Source: Drechmeria coniospora
Lineage: Eukaryota; Ascomycota; Sordariomycetes; Hypocreales; Ophiocordycipitaceae
Assembly: GCF_001625195.1 (NCBI RefSeq)
Contig: NC_054391.1
Span: forward strand, 7,079,157-7,143,156
DNA: 64,000 nt
Reading direction: 5' to 3'
The notes under the pieces are model-generated. The model saw only the letters and a program-made list of their open reading frames with translations, had not been told where the DNA came from and searched no databases. The position numbers were made by a program, and so were the translations under genes. How positions within the stretch are numbered: the stretch's first letter is position 1; each line of letters opens with the position of its first letter. Positions 24,284-35,510 of the stretch are shown here, piece by piece.

Positions 24284-27200
24284 CTACTTGAGACCAAACC
24301 CCTCGCTCTCTTTCACCGCTCTCCATAGCATAGCCTCCAGCCGCTCCTTGGAGCCATATAGCCAGAGTGATAGCATATTGAAGCAGGTTCTTGCTATCGG
24401 GTACCGACCGCAATCATCGCCGAGGCAGGACAATTTAATCGGCAGCATGGCGGCGCCCATGGCCGGTATGCGGTCACTTCCTGTGATGAATAGAAGCAGC
24501 TTGCGCTGGTCCTCTGGGTTTGCCTCCTCGAACGTCTGCCAGAACCAACCAACGACGGGACTCTCCCCATCTGGCCGTCGGCTGCCCCAGTTGTCGTACT
24601 CGGCAACAGCTCTCAAAGCGGCAATGTCAAGGGCTTCGTCCGAGCCTCTGATGAGAAGCTCGACCTCCTCCGGTCGAAACAGCGAGAATGCATTCCCGCC
24701 ACAAACCGTGTAAAATCCTCTTTTGAACGGCTCAAACTGCCGTGTGACAGCACCATCGAGGATGTAGCGCACATAGAGGTCGACGTACTCGCGCCTGTTG
24801 ACAGCCGTCACTGCCATCCGCTCACCTCCAGGGCACAGCGGGACCTGCCCTGTGGTCCCATACTTGTCCACGTCAATGACAAAGTTCAAACTAAAGACCT
24901 CTTCAACGTCCCCATCAAATTCGAGCAGTTGCCTCAGTCCTCTTGCCAGCCGCGGCCTGTACTCGGACAAATCGTCGAGGGTGTACTTCATCGTTGGCTT
25001 CGGATGCGCCGAGGCACCTTGGCCATGTGCTGGAGCGGATGCTAAAAGCTTTCTGAACGCAAAGGGCGGGAGCGCCACGTCCAAAATGGTAGAGTTGTAT
25101 ATTGCCAATCCCATGACGACTCCCACCAGAAAGAATTGGTCTGATGTTTCAAACGAATTTGGGTTGAAGTAGCAGTAATGAGAATCTTCGTCATACATAA
25201 ACATTCCTACCACCACGTTAGCACACGATAGAACCATCCAAAGAGGTGAGACGGACCGTGATCGGGATTGAAGACTTCCCGGACAAGAAGGAGGAACCAC
25301 TCTTTCCGCAAACCTCCCCCGTCGATGCCTTCCTCACCCGTGAATGTGATTCGCAGTGCTTTTTTTGCATCTTCGCTGCCGCTGCCAATGACTTCGCTCA
25401 CAGCCTTCAAACTGTCATCGACGAGGCAGTCTCGGCGGACTTCCAGATTCAGGTATTGCTGAATATTCCTGCGCGTCATGATGCTGTCAAAGAAGGCATC
25501 GCGCGCTTTGTTCTGCATTTGTCGCCGGGCATCGTATTCAAGTATCTTCGTCTTGGCCCAGATGCTCAGCAGGAATGGATACTGGCAGAAGGAAAACTTT
25601 GCTCGCTTCGACTCCCACGCCTCAAAGTCACCCACCAAATCGGCATTGTCGAGCATGAGATTATAAAAGTCACTGGTCGGCAGCAACTGGCCGCTTCCGC
25701 GGACGCCATCGCGAGCTGCGGGGGGTTGGACTTCGTTGGAAGCCGACAGCACTTCATCCCCATGCCGAACGCTTTGAAGATTGTTGGCCGCAAACAGCAA
25801 GGCAAGGACTCGAGAGGCGGCCTTAATCTGCCAGTCATCAGAGTAGGCAATCATCCTTCCTGGTTCCTTGACCCTCTTCGAGCTTGAACCGATTTCTGCG
25901 TGGAGAATAGCTCCAACAGATCTGCCAGCCGGCATCTCCGGAATCAAGCCGGCGGTAATATCTACCTCGGCCGGCAGGGTTCTATCACTCTGTCGCAGCA
26001 TTCGATACGTCAAGAAGCCAGAAATTAGCTCCTTGGTCCGAGTAAAACGGGCAGTGGGATACTTGGCAAACCAGGCAATCATTCTGTTGTGGCATTCGGT
26101 CGAGACGTTTGACATGATGCCGATGATGCGTTTGATGACGCCAGAGTGCTGCCCTGACAACAGTCCTGAACTGGGCAATGAAGCGTTTTCGGATGACACG
26201 GCTTTGCTTGGTACAGAAGGGCCATGATCGGGTTGCAGTATGCCCTGAAATGGGGGGGCTTCGGAGTACAAAAGAGGATTCTCCAGGGCGATGAGCAGAA
26301 AGCGCAGGTTTGCAGGGTCCGAGATGGGTCTTCCTGGTCGTTTCAGCAGCAGCTCGGTGGCTTTCAGCAAAACCCGCTGCACATGTTCTTGTGCCTGAAG
26401 AAAATCCCTTTCCAAATCTTGGAGGTCGCGCTCGCTGAGTGTGGCGACAGTTGAGAGTTGTGAAACCTCCTCATAGACTGCGAACCATCCCTCAGCGGGA
26501 TTGATGACAGAGGAGTACCAATCATCCAGTTCGCGCCAGTTCACTTGAGGCGTCTTGGATGGAACGGAGGTGCTGCTGGCCGATGCGACACGTTTCATCG
26601 TCGCTGTGTCCGCCGTTGCTGCAGAACTTGGTCCGCCTCCACCCGTCCACCACATGCCGTTTTCCGCAAAGTCACCTAGCAGGAGCATCTTTGGGTCCAG
26701 CTCAGAAACGAGGTCCTCCGTCTGCATCGCATCTCGTGTGGTTTCGTGGGCGTCTTGCCGTGGAATCTGTGTTTCTCTGGGGTTCAAGGGCTTTGTGCGA
26801 ATCGGCGGATCGATTCCCTGCCGGCCGGGCGGCCGAGGGGCCGGCGTCATGAAAGAAGAATTGACACAGTCCAACGAGCTGAAGCAAGCGACGATATATT
26901 CCTCGAGAGGCTTGAAGATTCGCTTGGGCCCCGGGTCGCTGGTCGTGGATACGTTTCGACGGGGTCCAGTCGACGCGGCCTGCGATGTCTCGCGCCGTAG
27001 CCCAGGGTTTTCCGAATACGATAAGGAGTATGATCTAGGCAATGGACTTCTGGAGCGTGATGGGTTCAGGTGTACTGGTAACTCTTGGTCGACAATGTGC
27101 TTGGAATCATTCGTGCAGGCGGAGCCATTGAATGCAGGAAATATATGCTTCTCCGCAGAGATTCTCCCGTGACCTTGCATGGCATCCGTCGGCCGCGGTT

Positions 27201-27768
27201 GTCGGTTGTTCGGTAACGGGCGCTTCGAAGGGTTCATACAAGTTTGCGAACTTGCACCCAGTTTCTCGCCGAGGGTCCTGGTAAGGTAGGAGTGGGTGCA
27301 TTGTCGCACAAGCCGCTTGCAGTATTGTGTTGAGATGGGTTTGCCTCTCTGGTGCGTTGCAGCTGGGTCGCGGCCAAAGCCAGACCCTCGTTCAGAGGAC
27401 GCCTTCCTCCGAATGATGTTGTCTGCCGGCACAAGATCATTTATGGACGCACATATGGTGCACTTGAACACCTTGAGCTCCTTGGGCCATCTGACAAGCG
27501 ATGAGCAAGTCATGCAGTTGCCCATTGCAAAGTCCTTGCTTCCCGGGGGTCGTCGTTGAGTGGGTTTCTTGGAGCTTGCTTCGGCCATGGTGCCGACATC
27601 ATAGACGCTGACATCGGGAGGGTCTCTACCGTTAGAGTCCTGTTTCTTCTTCTTGCTGCTGAAGAACGACGGGAACGGGTTGCTCATGGGTCGCGTGTGC
27701 GGCGGCCAGGAACCGCCCGGTTGAAGGGTGTGGTTTTCAGGCTCTTCCGAGCTCGTGTCGGCATGCAC
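24284..27768 (-). CDS. HECT-type E3 ubiquitin ligase (Hul4-like)
   Basis: Two exons (27768-25257, 25206-24284; 50-nt intron) give 1,144 residues. A CxxC-CxxC zinc-finger-like element lies at about 84-108 (NCMTCSS and FKCTICAS). The long middle is Ser/Pro-rich and probably disordered until about 330. The HECT domain occupies about the last 370 residues, with LRITFTGEEGIDGGGLRKEW, FFLVGVVMGLAIYN and, near the end, the catalytic cysteine in ARTCFNML at about 1112. The protein ends in EGFGLK, a usual HECT tail. It would accept ubiquitin from an E2 onto the cysteine and transfer it to substrates. A later ATG at 27687 (MSNPFPSFF) is an equally good start. The Hul4 relationship is inferred from the HECT sequence and the N-terminal finger. 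Confidence 0.9.
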
Positions 27769-29559
27769 GTCGGAGCTGGGAGAGCCGAGGCGTCAGACAA
27801 GCGATATGGTATTCGCGAAGGCTTCGTGATCAAGTGGTGGACAGAATCCTGCTTCGGCGGTTGTATCTCATGTCGAGACAGCTAGTTGGTCATTTTCTTG
27901 GGGGTTTGGAGGATGGGCTTGGGGTTGGGTTGCGGGATGCTCCTGCTATCGACGACTGTGAACCTGTATCTAGGCAGGGACTGGGGACTGGGGACGAAAG
28001 GGGGCGAGACGGGACCGTCGTGATTTCTCGTGCGATTGGAATCGTGGAAGACTGCCTTCGGGAAAAAGGTTGGTGGATTGACCAGCGAGGTCGGTCCCCT
28101 GTTCAAGAGTCCACCACACCAGGTCGGCGGCAGCGACATGAATCGTCGGCCGTTTCCTCAGAATTGGCCGTGCTTGCACGAAAGACTGGGGCCAAGGCAA
28201 CTGCGGAACAAGAACAACATGAAGCACGTTGCACTTGGCTTTCAAATGACCAAGCGGCAGGCAAGTATGTGCATTGTGGCAGTATGCCTTGTCGAGCTGG
28301 CTCGCAGAGCGGCGTCGTCGCTACTAAGGCAGGTTAGGTAGCTTGACCACCTCGCTCAGTTGGGATGGGATTGTTGGTTGTACTTACAGGTACCTACTCC
28401 CTACAGCACTAATATCTGGTACTAGGTACTAAGGTAAGGAAGGAAAGTATAATTACCTACTTACAGTATTGTACATGTACAGTACAGTAACAAGTTGTCC
28501 GTACATGTACTCCGTAGCACCAGTATTTAACTTCCAAGCACGTTGTACTGTACGGAGTACAGAGTACTAGGTAGGTACTAAGGTTAATACTAAATAGTTG
28601 TAAGTACTCCCCGTACTTGTACTGTACCTCGGGCCTACAAGTACAGGGTACCCCCCTACACGTAGGTAATACTTACAACGTAGGTGTCCAAAACAAGCAT
28701 GCACAAACACGGAGTTAAGTACAGTAAGTACGTGTGTGTACTGTACGCCTGCCGTACGCCTGCGACAAGTACACCTATTACTTACAAGGTGCTCCCTATT
28801 ATGTTACAGTACGTACTAGGTACTTAGTAGGCAATCAATAGTGCAGTACTCGGTACGGAGTGCTCTGTTCTAATACTACAGAGTGTAAGGGGAGTGAATT
28901 GGATGTAGAACCTCCCGCAAGTACCACCCGAGACAGAGACAACAGGATTAGCCAGGCCAGTGACCAAAAATTAATCCGGTAATAGGTTCAACCAGGGGTG
29001 CCTAGGAGGAGTTTCTCATGCAGACGTCTTCGTGCTCGTGCTCGTACGACGTGTCGATATTTTCTACATGCTTCCCCGTACATTTGCAGCACTTCTCGTT
29101 CATGCGCCAAGGACTTGACTGACCTGGCAGAGGGATCCATCATACGAGATGGTATTAGCCTCAGAGACCGCAAAAGCATATGTAAATGGACCAGAGCAGA
29201 TTGTCTCGAACATTTACGGGCACCGACCGGGCATGTTGTAGGTGCAATTGAACACGTACTGTACGCCTCGTCATTGGTCCTTACACATAATTTGCCTTGC
29301 TATTAGTGGCACGTCCAATTTTGTTGCCCCGTGAAATTAGATAAACACATCAAACAACGAGCTACCCTGCATCGTCGGATCACTTGTCATTCTCGGTTTG
29401 TGCTTTTTGTCTCGTGCACAATGGCTGAATGGTAAGATTCGATACTTTCAATCTTGATTCTAAGGGATTCTGCCCAACGGTGCTTTCCCAAAGACTTTTC
29501 CGAAACGGAACAGTTTAAACATCGACTCCGAGCAGGTTCTTGTGACACGCCATCAAACT
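27769..29559. other. Intergenic region with GTAC-rich island
   Basis: The HECT gene promoter occupies the left part. From about 28380 to 28870 the sequence is full of GTAC, TACCTA and CGGAGTAC words, such as GTACGGAGTAC near 28551-28561. The remainder to 29559 shows no supported coding frame. Confidence 0.5.
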
Positions 29560-30777
29560 CTAACCTAACACCTGCATGAACTCCGGCTTCACGGCCAGAA
29601 GCAAGTCGAAGTATTGGGCAGTCTCGTGACTCCAAGCACCCGCGTCCTCAGACTCAGCGCAGACCCCAACTAGCTTGATCATCGAAGTTGGTGCAGCTCC
29701 TGCTCGAAGCTTTCCTCGCAATATGCAATCGGACGTGCCTTGAGCGATCTGCAAGGAGCCCCGTAGCAATGCCATTATCTCTTCACCCTCGTTCCGAAGC
29801 TCGAATATAGTTGTTCCATGCTCCAGCTCGACCGGACCAGGGTTCTCAATCATGATCAACACCATGATGTCGTCTCCTCTGCGGTCCACCCAGGCAATTT
29901 TGGCTTTGGGACCGCCCATGCCCTTGATCGGAATATCGAGGCAGAAGTTGCAGCAGACCTTGATGTTTAGTGTAGTGGCTGTGCATTGACCGTTCTCCAG
30001 CCGTATGCTGGTAGCTTCATCGGCTATGACACTCTGCAAGAATGCCTTGAAGTGGGTTTTGTCGAGAATTCGAACCTTTTGTTGCTGAATCGTGAACTTG
30101 GCGCCCCGGGTGCTTGTCTTGATCTCGGGAAGGTGCATCATTGCAACACGGTGCCCGTTGAACATGACATCTACGACCATGGGGCTGATGGTGCTGCTCA
30201 CTAGACCCGTCTTGGTGAGTTGGACATCGGTCGTAACGACACAGGAGCTGTCTTGGCCATTAGCTTCCCATGACGGCTCGATGCGTGATGCTTACTCTGT
30301 CGCAGGACCCGTGATTTTCATGCGAGTCATCTCCCGCCGCGATCGGTTTAAAAGATATTGGACAAAGGTTTTAGCAATGCCGGACCGCCGAGGAGAATCC
30401 ATGATATCCGGCACGTGATGCTGCAATTGTTCAAGGTGTGCAAAGGCTTGGACGAACATTGGACTGCCGATGAGCACGCTGGCATCAACATGTGTGGCAT
30501 GAACTGGCGATAGTCGAGTTGCGCCTTCCGTTGAATGCTTGAGCCATGACGATCCATACAATGGCAACCGAACACCAAGGAACAAGATGTTCCAACCAGA
30601 TCTGATTATACCATGTCCCCTCTGGACCTGATGGCACAATCCAACGCAAGCTTCCAAGACGGGCATGCGGGCGATAGTAATGAATGGCGACCAATCTCTG
30701 TCGGAGGCTTTGGAGCCTAAGTCAGCACGGGGTTTGTACTCATATGCGCGACGGTTCTCCGATGCTTGATTGCCCAC
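29560..30777 (-). CDS. DUF3712-like protein, 5' end unresolved
   Basis: The last exon (30247-29560) follows a 48-nt intron (30295-30248) and continues an open frame upstream to about 30777. The joined protein reads LLNRSRREMTRMKITGPATD, then SCVVTTDVQLTKTGLVSSTI, a MHLPEIKT segment, ILDKTHFKAF and PIKGMGG. This succession (an Asn/Pro-type beta segment, a lumenal beta domain and a KGMNG-like motif) resembles fungal DUF3712 proteins, usually anchored by one N-terminal membrane helix. No such helix is found in the frame I can join, and no ATG is firmly placed, so the 5' exon is missing from my model or decayed. Function is unknown. The coordinates give the supported frame, not a proven start. 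Confidence 0.6.
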
Positions 30778-31754
30778 TCAAACACAAGGGCAGCCTTGTT
30801 GCACTCGTTCCCTTGATTCTCCGAAGCGCTTCGTCAAAATCTTCAAGCTTAGAGGTGTACTGGCCATCAGTTGGCTAGCCAGATGGCAGCCTCTTGGACT
30901 CTTCATTTGAATCCATTCGGCGGACTTTTCGTTCAACCCCAATCTAACCATGTATTCAAAGGAAATATGGAGGCGTCGCACTCTGGGCGGCTCGTATGAT
31001 TAACTGGAAAGCGACCCGACCCGATGTCTTAATCAGCTGCGAACGAGTGCGAACAGCATTGGCAATATTGTTAGCAAGGAAACCCGCCGTAATAAAATCT
31101 GTTGTACGGAGCACCAACACGACAAGCCTCCGAGACACAGCGGAGGAAGACGGCTGGCTGCGATGGACCCCGCCAAGCGTACATAGGATGTCCGGAGTGA
31201 TGGGTCGGACCATGTCCACTGCTCACAGCGCTACGGAATGTCACGTCGTGCACCTGGGTCTTGCTGGGGAGTTGTACGGCCACGTCGACCTCCCAGTACG
31301 GAGATGGAAGGCGCTCGAGTGGCCCAGATTCCAACACACTCCAATCATGGTACGCCTCGCTATGCAGTCGTGCCGTAGTTGACGAGCTATGAATGACACA
31401 TCGTAGGTGACTTCGCCCGCGGGTGTCGCACGCACCTGAATATGAATGTCGTTGCTATTGTGTGAGTCAGATTTGCCCAGGCTTTCCATACACACACACC
31501 CATGCCTCACCACACTCATTGTCGCATTCGAGACCTCACATGTTCTCGAATAAAGACTCGTTAACGGTAAACATTGACCCGGACGCAAATGATTTCCGAG
31601 GATCTATCCTCCAGAACTCCCACGATGTCTCCCACACAGCCGATCTCACGAGCGGACTCGCACGGTAAAGAATTGCCATCCATTTTTAGAATACATGTCG
31701 GAACCTTTCGCCATGCATCTCGATCGTGATTGCCCTCCAAGGACATGGATTCGC
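30778..31754. other. Region without a supported gene
   Basis: The region lies upstream of the DUF3712-like gene and downstream of the eS10 gene. Several overlapping frames of 60-130 codons exist on both strands (for example 30996-31382 +, 31241-31588 -), but none shows a domain, conserved-looking composition or good splice partners. An undetected 5' exon of the DUF3712-like gene could lie here. Confidence 0.45.
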
Positions 31755-32384
31755 TTAGGAAGGAGGGGCGCCTCCGCGGGCACGGCCGAAACCACCACGG
31801 CTACAATTATTGTCAGTACATCGGCGCAGGGCAGAAGTGTTAAACAGGGTATCGGGGTGGCCTTACAACTGAGGAGCAAACTCGCCGGGAGCACCACCCT
31901 CCTTGCCCTCACCAGCATCCCGTCTTCGGTATCCACCCTCACGGTCGCCACGGCCCTCGCGATCGCCACGGCCACGTCCGAAAGGCCTGCGCTCACGCTC
32001 ACCCTCGCCCAGCATGCCACGGGGAGGAGCATGCGATCGCTGCTGCTTGATGTGGGTGGCAGGAACGATCTCGGCGGGGAGGTGAAGCCATTCGCGGAGG
32101 TAGTCGAGGCCCTCGGGGGTCAGGGTGTAGTAGTAGTATTGCCACGAGAACTGAGTCTTGACATAGCCGCGCGAGTTGAGCGATTGGCACGCCTTGATGA
32201 CGAACAGGTTCTTGGTGTCGATATCGGGGTGCTTGGGGAGGTTGAAGTCCTTCTGGGCAACGAGAACACCCTCACGGAAGAGGTACTGGCAGTAATGTCA
32301 GTCACCGAACAAACTCCTCCAATTCTTCAAGTCGGCCGGAAATACCTCGTGGATCTTCTTGCGGTCGGCCTTGGGGATCAACAT
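31755..32384 (-). CDS. RPS10: 40S ribosomal protein eS10
   Basis: Cytosolic small-subunit protein. Exons 32384-32346, 32285-31867 and 31800-31755 give 167 residues. The conserved N-terminus is [20 protein letters not shown], split after codon 13 by a 60-nt intron; the winged-helix core has [20 protein letters not shown] and [20 protein letters not shown]. An Arg/Gly-rich tail follows, and the last exon encodes only about 14 residues ending in GGAPPS. The gene shares a 346-bp divergent promoter with SDE2. Identity is certain. Confidence 0.97.
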
Positions 32385-32730
32385 CGTGGCGGTTTGCGTG
32401 CTGTGGTCGACGTTGAAGAGAGGCAGATTCGGGCGGCGTGCAAAGGTCTCGAATTGGATAACTTTTGTGGGCGTAAACCCTACGAGAAATTCGACCTGCC
32501 GAAGTGGGGTGGCTTGGATAGTTGTGCGCTGTGGCTCAACTCACGTGATCAACTGATATAGTGACGCAAGCCAATCTAGCGTGTGGCTGAGGTCTGCCCC
32601 ATATAATGTCACTCTGTTTCAGTTGCAAGTCGCTGCAATCCATTCTTGTACATCCATCCTTCCACTCGTACCACTCCATCATCGATCACAACTCACGCGT
32701 CGATAGGCCATTTGCAGCCTTCAAATAATC
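32385..32730. promoter_or_regulatory. Divergent promoter of RPS10 and SDE2
   Basis: 346 bp between the two ATGs. AAACCCTAC at 32475-32483 resembles the telomere-repeat-like box (AACCCTA, a Tbf1 site) found upstream of ribosomal protein genes in many fungi; it lies about 90 bp upstream of the RPS10 ATG. The site is inferred from the match only. Confidence 0.5.
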
Positions 32731-33573
32731 ATGCGCCGCTCAAAAATCAATGTGCTCGTCTCTACATTTGGTGGACTCGGGGTTCCACCTACCCTTAATA
32801 TACCCGTTTCGGCCTCGACGACTGTGTCCCAGCTTCGAGATGAGCTCAACGAAAAACTCCCTATAACGAACACAAGGCTCATCCTTTCGACGCTCTGCAA
32901 TATCCAGCTACCTCAAAAATCGCAGACTTCCTTGGCGAAATATCTACCCGCCAGTGATGATGATTTTCTATCCCTGCGGCTTTCCATCCCCGTGTGCGGT
33001 GGCAAGGGCGGGTTCGGATCACAATTGCGGGCAGCTGGTGGCCGCATGTCGTCACGGAAGAAGAAGAACCAAGATGACCATGCTTCCAGCCGCAATCTAG
33101 ACGGCCGAAGGTTGCGCACGGTGACTGAGGCAAAAGCCCTGGCAGAATACCTTGCAATAAAACCCGATATGGAAAAAAAGGAAAAAGACAGACGACGACA
33201 AAGATGGGAGCAGATTGTTCAAGTGTCTGAAACAAAAGAAGCCGAAATAAGGGATGGTACTAAAGGCCGACTTGACGGTAAATGGGTTGAAGATAAAGAG
33301 GAAGCCAACGAGAAGACACGAGAGGCGGTATTGGCCGTCATGAAGTCCGGGCACTACACCGACAATCTCACCAGCACATCCCACGGTTCTGCATCCAGCA
33401 GTCAGAGCAAAAACCCCTCTGGTACTGATAACGGCGAATCCAGCTCGAATGCAAGCTCTAAGGAGTCCTCGCCTCGAACGAGAATGGAGGACGTGGGCAA
33501 GAGTAGGACGAGAACATTCTTCGGGTTCGATGAAGATGATGAGTTTATGAGCTCGGAAGATGAACAAGGCTGA
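32731..33573 (+). CDS. SDE2: Sde2, ubiquitin-fold splicing and genome-stability factor
   Basis: Intronless, 280 residues. Residues 1-91 form a ubiquitin-like fold ending in GG, immediately followed by KGGFGSQLR. In yeasts Sde2 is cleaved after this GG by Ubp5/Ubp15, and the freed Lys-starting fragment joins the spliceosome. Here the sequence is SIPVCGG / [20 protein letters not shown], so the processing site is intact. A charged helical segment (residues about 120-190, [20 protein letters not shown]) and a Ser-rich acidic tail follow. The ATG is the first in the frame. Identity is secure from the GGKGGFGS motif. Confidence 0.93.
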   Translation: MRRSKINVLVSTFGGLGVPPTLNIPVSASTTVSQLRDELNEKLPITNTRLILSTLCNIQLPQKSQTSLAKYLPASDDDFLSLRLSIPVCGGKGGFGSQLRAAGGRMSSRKKKNQDDHASSRNLDGRRLRTVTEAKALAEYLAIKPDMEKKEKDRRRQRWEQIVQVSETKEAEIRDGTKGRLDGKWVEDKEEANEKTREAVLAVMKSGHYTDNLTSTSHGSASSSQSKNPSGTDNGESSSNASSKESSPRTRMEDVGKSRTRTFFGFDEDDEFMSSEDEQG

Positions 33574-33945
33574 AGCAAAGGCTGAACATATGGACGGTAC
33601 TTGAATTCTACGAGCTTGGCCTCCATCGAGTTTCGCCTCGGTGAAGGAGCCTTGAAATTCCTGATTTTGACGGCTTCATTTTGGGATTGGTTAAGTGGAG
33701 CATTTGTTACAACGATTATGATACCAGTGGAATTGATGGAATGGACTGCGGCTTGCGAAGCAGATTGCAAGACGAGTACAAGATTTTGCAATTGTGCACT
33801 GATTAACCTATCCATTTGCCCAATGACCAATATTAGCTGTTGATCCGCTCCTGGATCAGAATGCAGTACATTCGCAGCAAAAGCTATGAACCCTGCATCC
33901 GTCGGTACTCGTCCCACAATGTTCTAATTCTTCACAATCCAAAAC
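33574..33945. other. Convergent intergenic region
   Basis: 372 bp between the SDE2 and COX12 stop codons. No gene or repeat is seen. Confidence 0.5.
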
Positions 33946-34493
33946 TTAGGCATCCAGCTTCACGGGGAAGTTCCCGGCTTCTGTAGTAGATAAATTAGTG
34001 ACATTGATACAAGGATGCTCAAAAGCGTAAACCAACCTCGCTGCTCGTCCCATCGCTGATACCAACCAGATGGGCACAGCGAACGGTAGGCGAGCCAGAA
34101 CTGCAGTACGGTTGTGTTAGTGCTCCTTCCAAGACCAGTAGATGATCGGTATACGCCATACCTGGCGGCAAGGTGCAAAATCCTCTCCCTTGGCGAGAAT
34201 GCACTTGTAGTAGTCGACATAGTTCTGCCAGCAATGCTTGGTCTGGTTCTGATTCGGAAAGCGAGCGTCGGTGCCTGGGTGGAACGAGAAAGCAATCAGT
34301 ATCTCGAGGGATCCTCAGAGGCAATTGGCCTCGTCGCAGTGTAAGTCTTGGTCGGGCGGTGACGAATGAGCTTACCGGCTGCGATATTGTTAGCCACTGG
34401 CCTGATCACGACGATTTTTGGGAGGAGTAATCACGTACCAGTCACGAACTTGAAGGGCTTGGTGACGAGGTCCTGACCATCTTCTTCAGCCAT
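33946..34493 (-). CDS. COX12: Cytochrome c oxidase subunit VIb (Cox12), with 3-nt microexon
   Basis: Intermembrane-space subunit of complex IV. Five exons (34493-34439, 34376-34378 read on the minus strand, 34274-34162, 34100-34037, 33980-33946) give 89 residues. The twin CX9C-type pattern is present: KHCWQNYVDYYKC and FAPCRQFWLAYRSLC. The end is EQREAGNFPVKLDA. The second exon is only 3 nt (CCG), flanked by introns of 60 and 101 nt with normal GT-AG ends. Including it gives KFVTAGTDARFPN, which aligns without a gap to the human COX6B1 KTAPFDSRFPN segment; skipping it removes one residue. The gene diverges from the B12D gene. Identity is certain. Confidence 0.95.
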
Positions 34494-34815
34494 TGTGATT
34501 GATTTCGGGAATACCGTGCAGGAGCTTCGGGGAACGATTGCAGAAGGGGGCTGATTGGAAGCTTGATGCGATTGTCGAGGTTGATGGGTGTGTTGATCCT
34601 TGAATCAGATGTTCCAGGGTTGCCGACAAGGTGTTCTGCCTGAGGTTGCAGAATTCTGAACCAATTACAGCAGGCTTTAAGCTCGGAAGTGGGTCGAGGA
34701 CATGAGGTAGCTCCACCATCAGATGTTCGGAACCGTCACATCGTCAGGGAGACATTTTCCAATCGAATCGCCGCCATTGCTAAGCGCCCATTCAGAAACT
34801 CCCCTCTCTCGCACG
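34494..34815. promoter_or_regulatory. Shared promoter with three CCAAT boxes
   Basis: 322 bp between COX12 and the B12D gene, both for inner-membrane respiratory proteins. CCAAT boxes occur at 34661-34665 and 34759-34763, and inverted (ATTGG) at 34554-34558. Such boxes bind the Hap2/3/5 complex, which controls respiratory genes in fungi. Regulation is inferred from the motif and the gene pair. Confidence 0.55.
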
Positions 34816-35279
34816 ATGCGTTCTACTGCCGCTCTCAGGATGATCCAGCCTTCGGCTCGGATGATGTTCCGCCAGTCGCCCCGGATGATGCGACCGGTGC
34901 CAGTGAGTGAGCAACCTCGAGTCTGGCGGAAACGGTGCTAACATGTGGCATCTTGTAGAAGGAAGACCAGGCCGGTATGTGATGTGTGATAGGCGATTGA
35001 CGAAGCCGTCCCGGCATCCAGGCGCCGAATGAACTGACAGTAAAGAAGGCCATACCATCTCCCAGCGGTTGCGCAAGCTCAAGCAGATTCCCGCCGAGCT
35101 GATCCCCCTTGGTATTCAGTGCCTATCCAGATTCGTCTATATTCGATGGCTAATCCCTATTAGCCGTTGTTGTTGGCTTTGCCATCTTCGCTGCCGGATA
35201 CTCGACCATCCGGAAATTCTATGTGGACAAGAACCTTCGATTGTCCAGGCAGGGTCCTGCCAGCCGAGCGGATCACTAA
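34816..35279 (+). CDS. B12D/MLRQ (NDUFA4-like) mitochondrial inner-membrane protein
   Basis: Four exons (34816-34902, 34959-34974, 35049-35111, 35164-35279) give 93 residues. The N-terminus is Met/Arg/Ser-rich (MRSTAALRMIQPSARMMFRQ), a likely mitochondrial presequence. After KEDQAGHTISQRLRKLKQIP come one membrane helix (VVVGFAIFAAGYS) and the FYVDKNLRLSRQ motif typical of B12D/MLRQ proteins, which associate with complex I or IV. One exon is only 16 nt. The intron acceptor before GHTIS is an AAG, unusual but required by frame. The family call is good; which complex it serves is not visible. Confidence 0.85.
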
Positions 35280-35510
35280 GTGTGCCAAGGAGACCAATAT
35301 ATGCCAAATGCTCTTTTCATTCGCTTTTCCGCGGCAGTGGGATGGTGTATATTTCTAGAAGAGAAGCAAACCTTGATATGAATAATCCGAATGCGCCATG
35401 AACTCCTGACGTGACCACCAGCGTAGTCCTTCGCCTTCAATGCTACCGCGACATATTCGCTATGCAAGACACTCGATGAAGACCACACGAAATTCAGCAC
35501 GCATTCCTTC
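35280..35510. other. Short convergent spacer
   Basis: 231 bp between the B12D and RRM gene stop codons; nothing further is seen. Confidence 0.4.

Noticed and set aside
31695..32561. 288-codon open frame on the plus strand
   Set aside because: It overlaps the certain eS10 exons in antisense.
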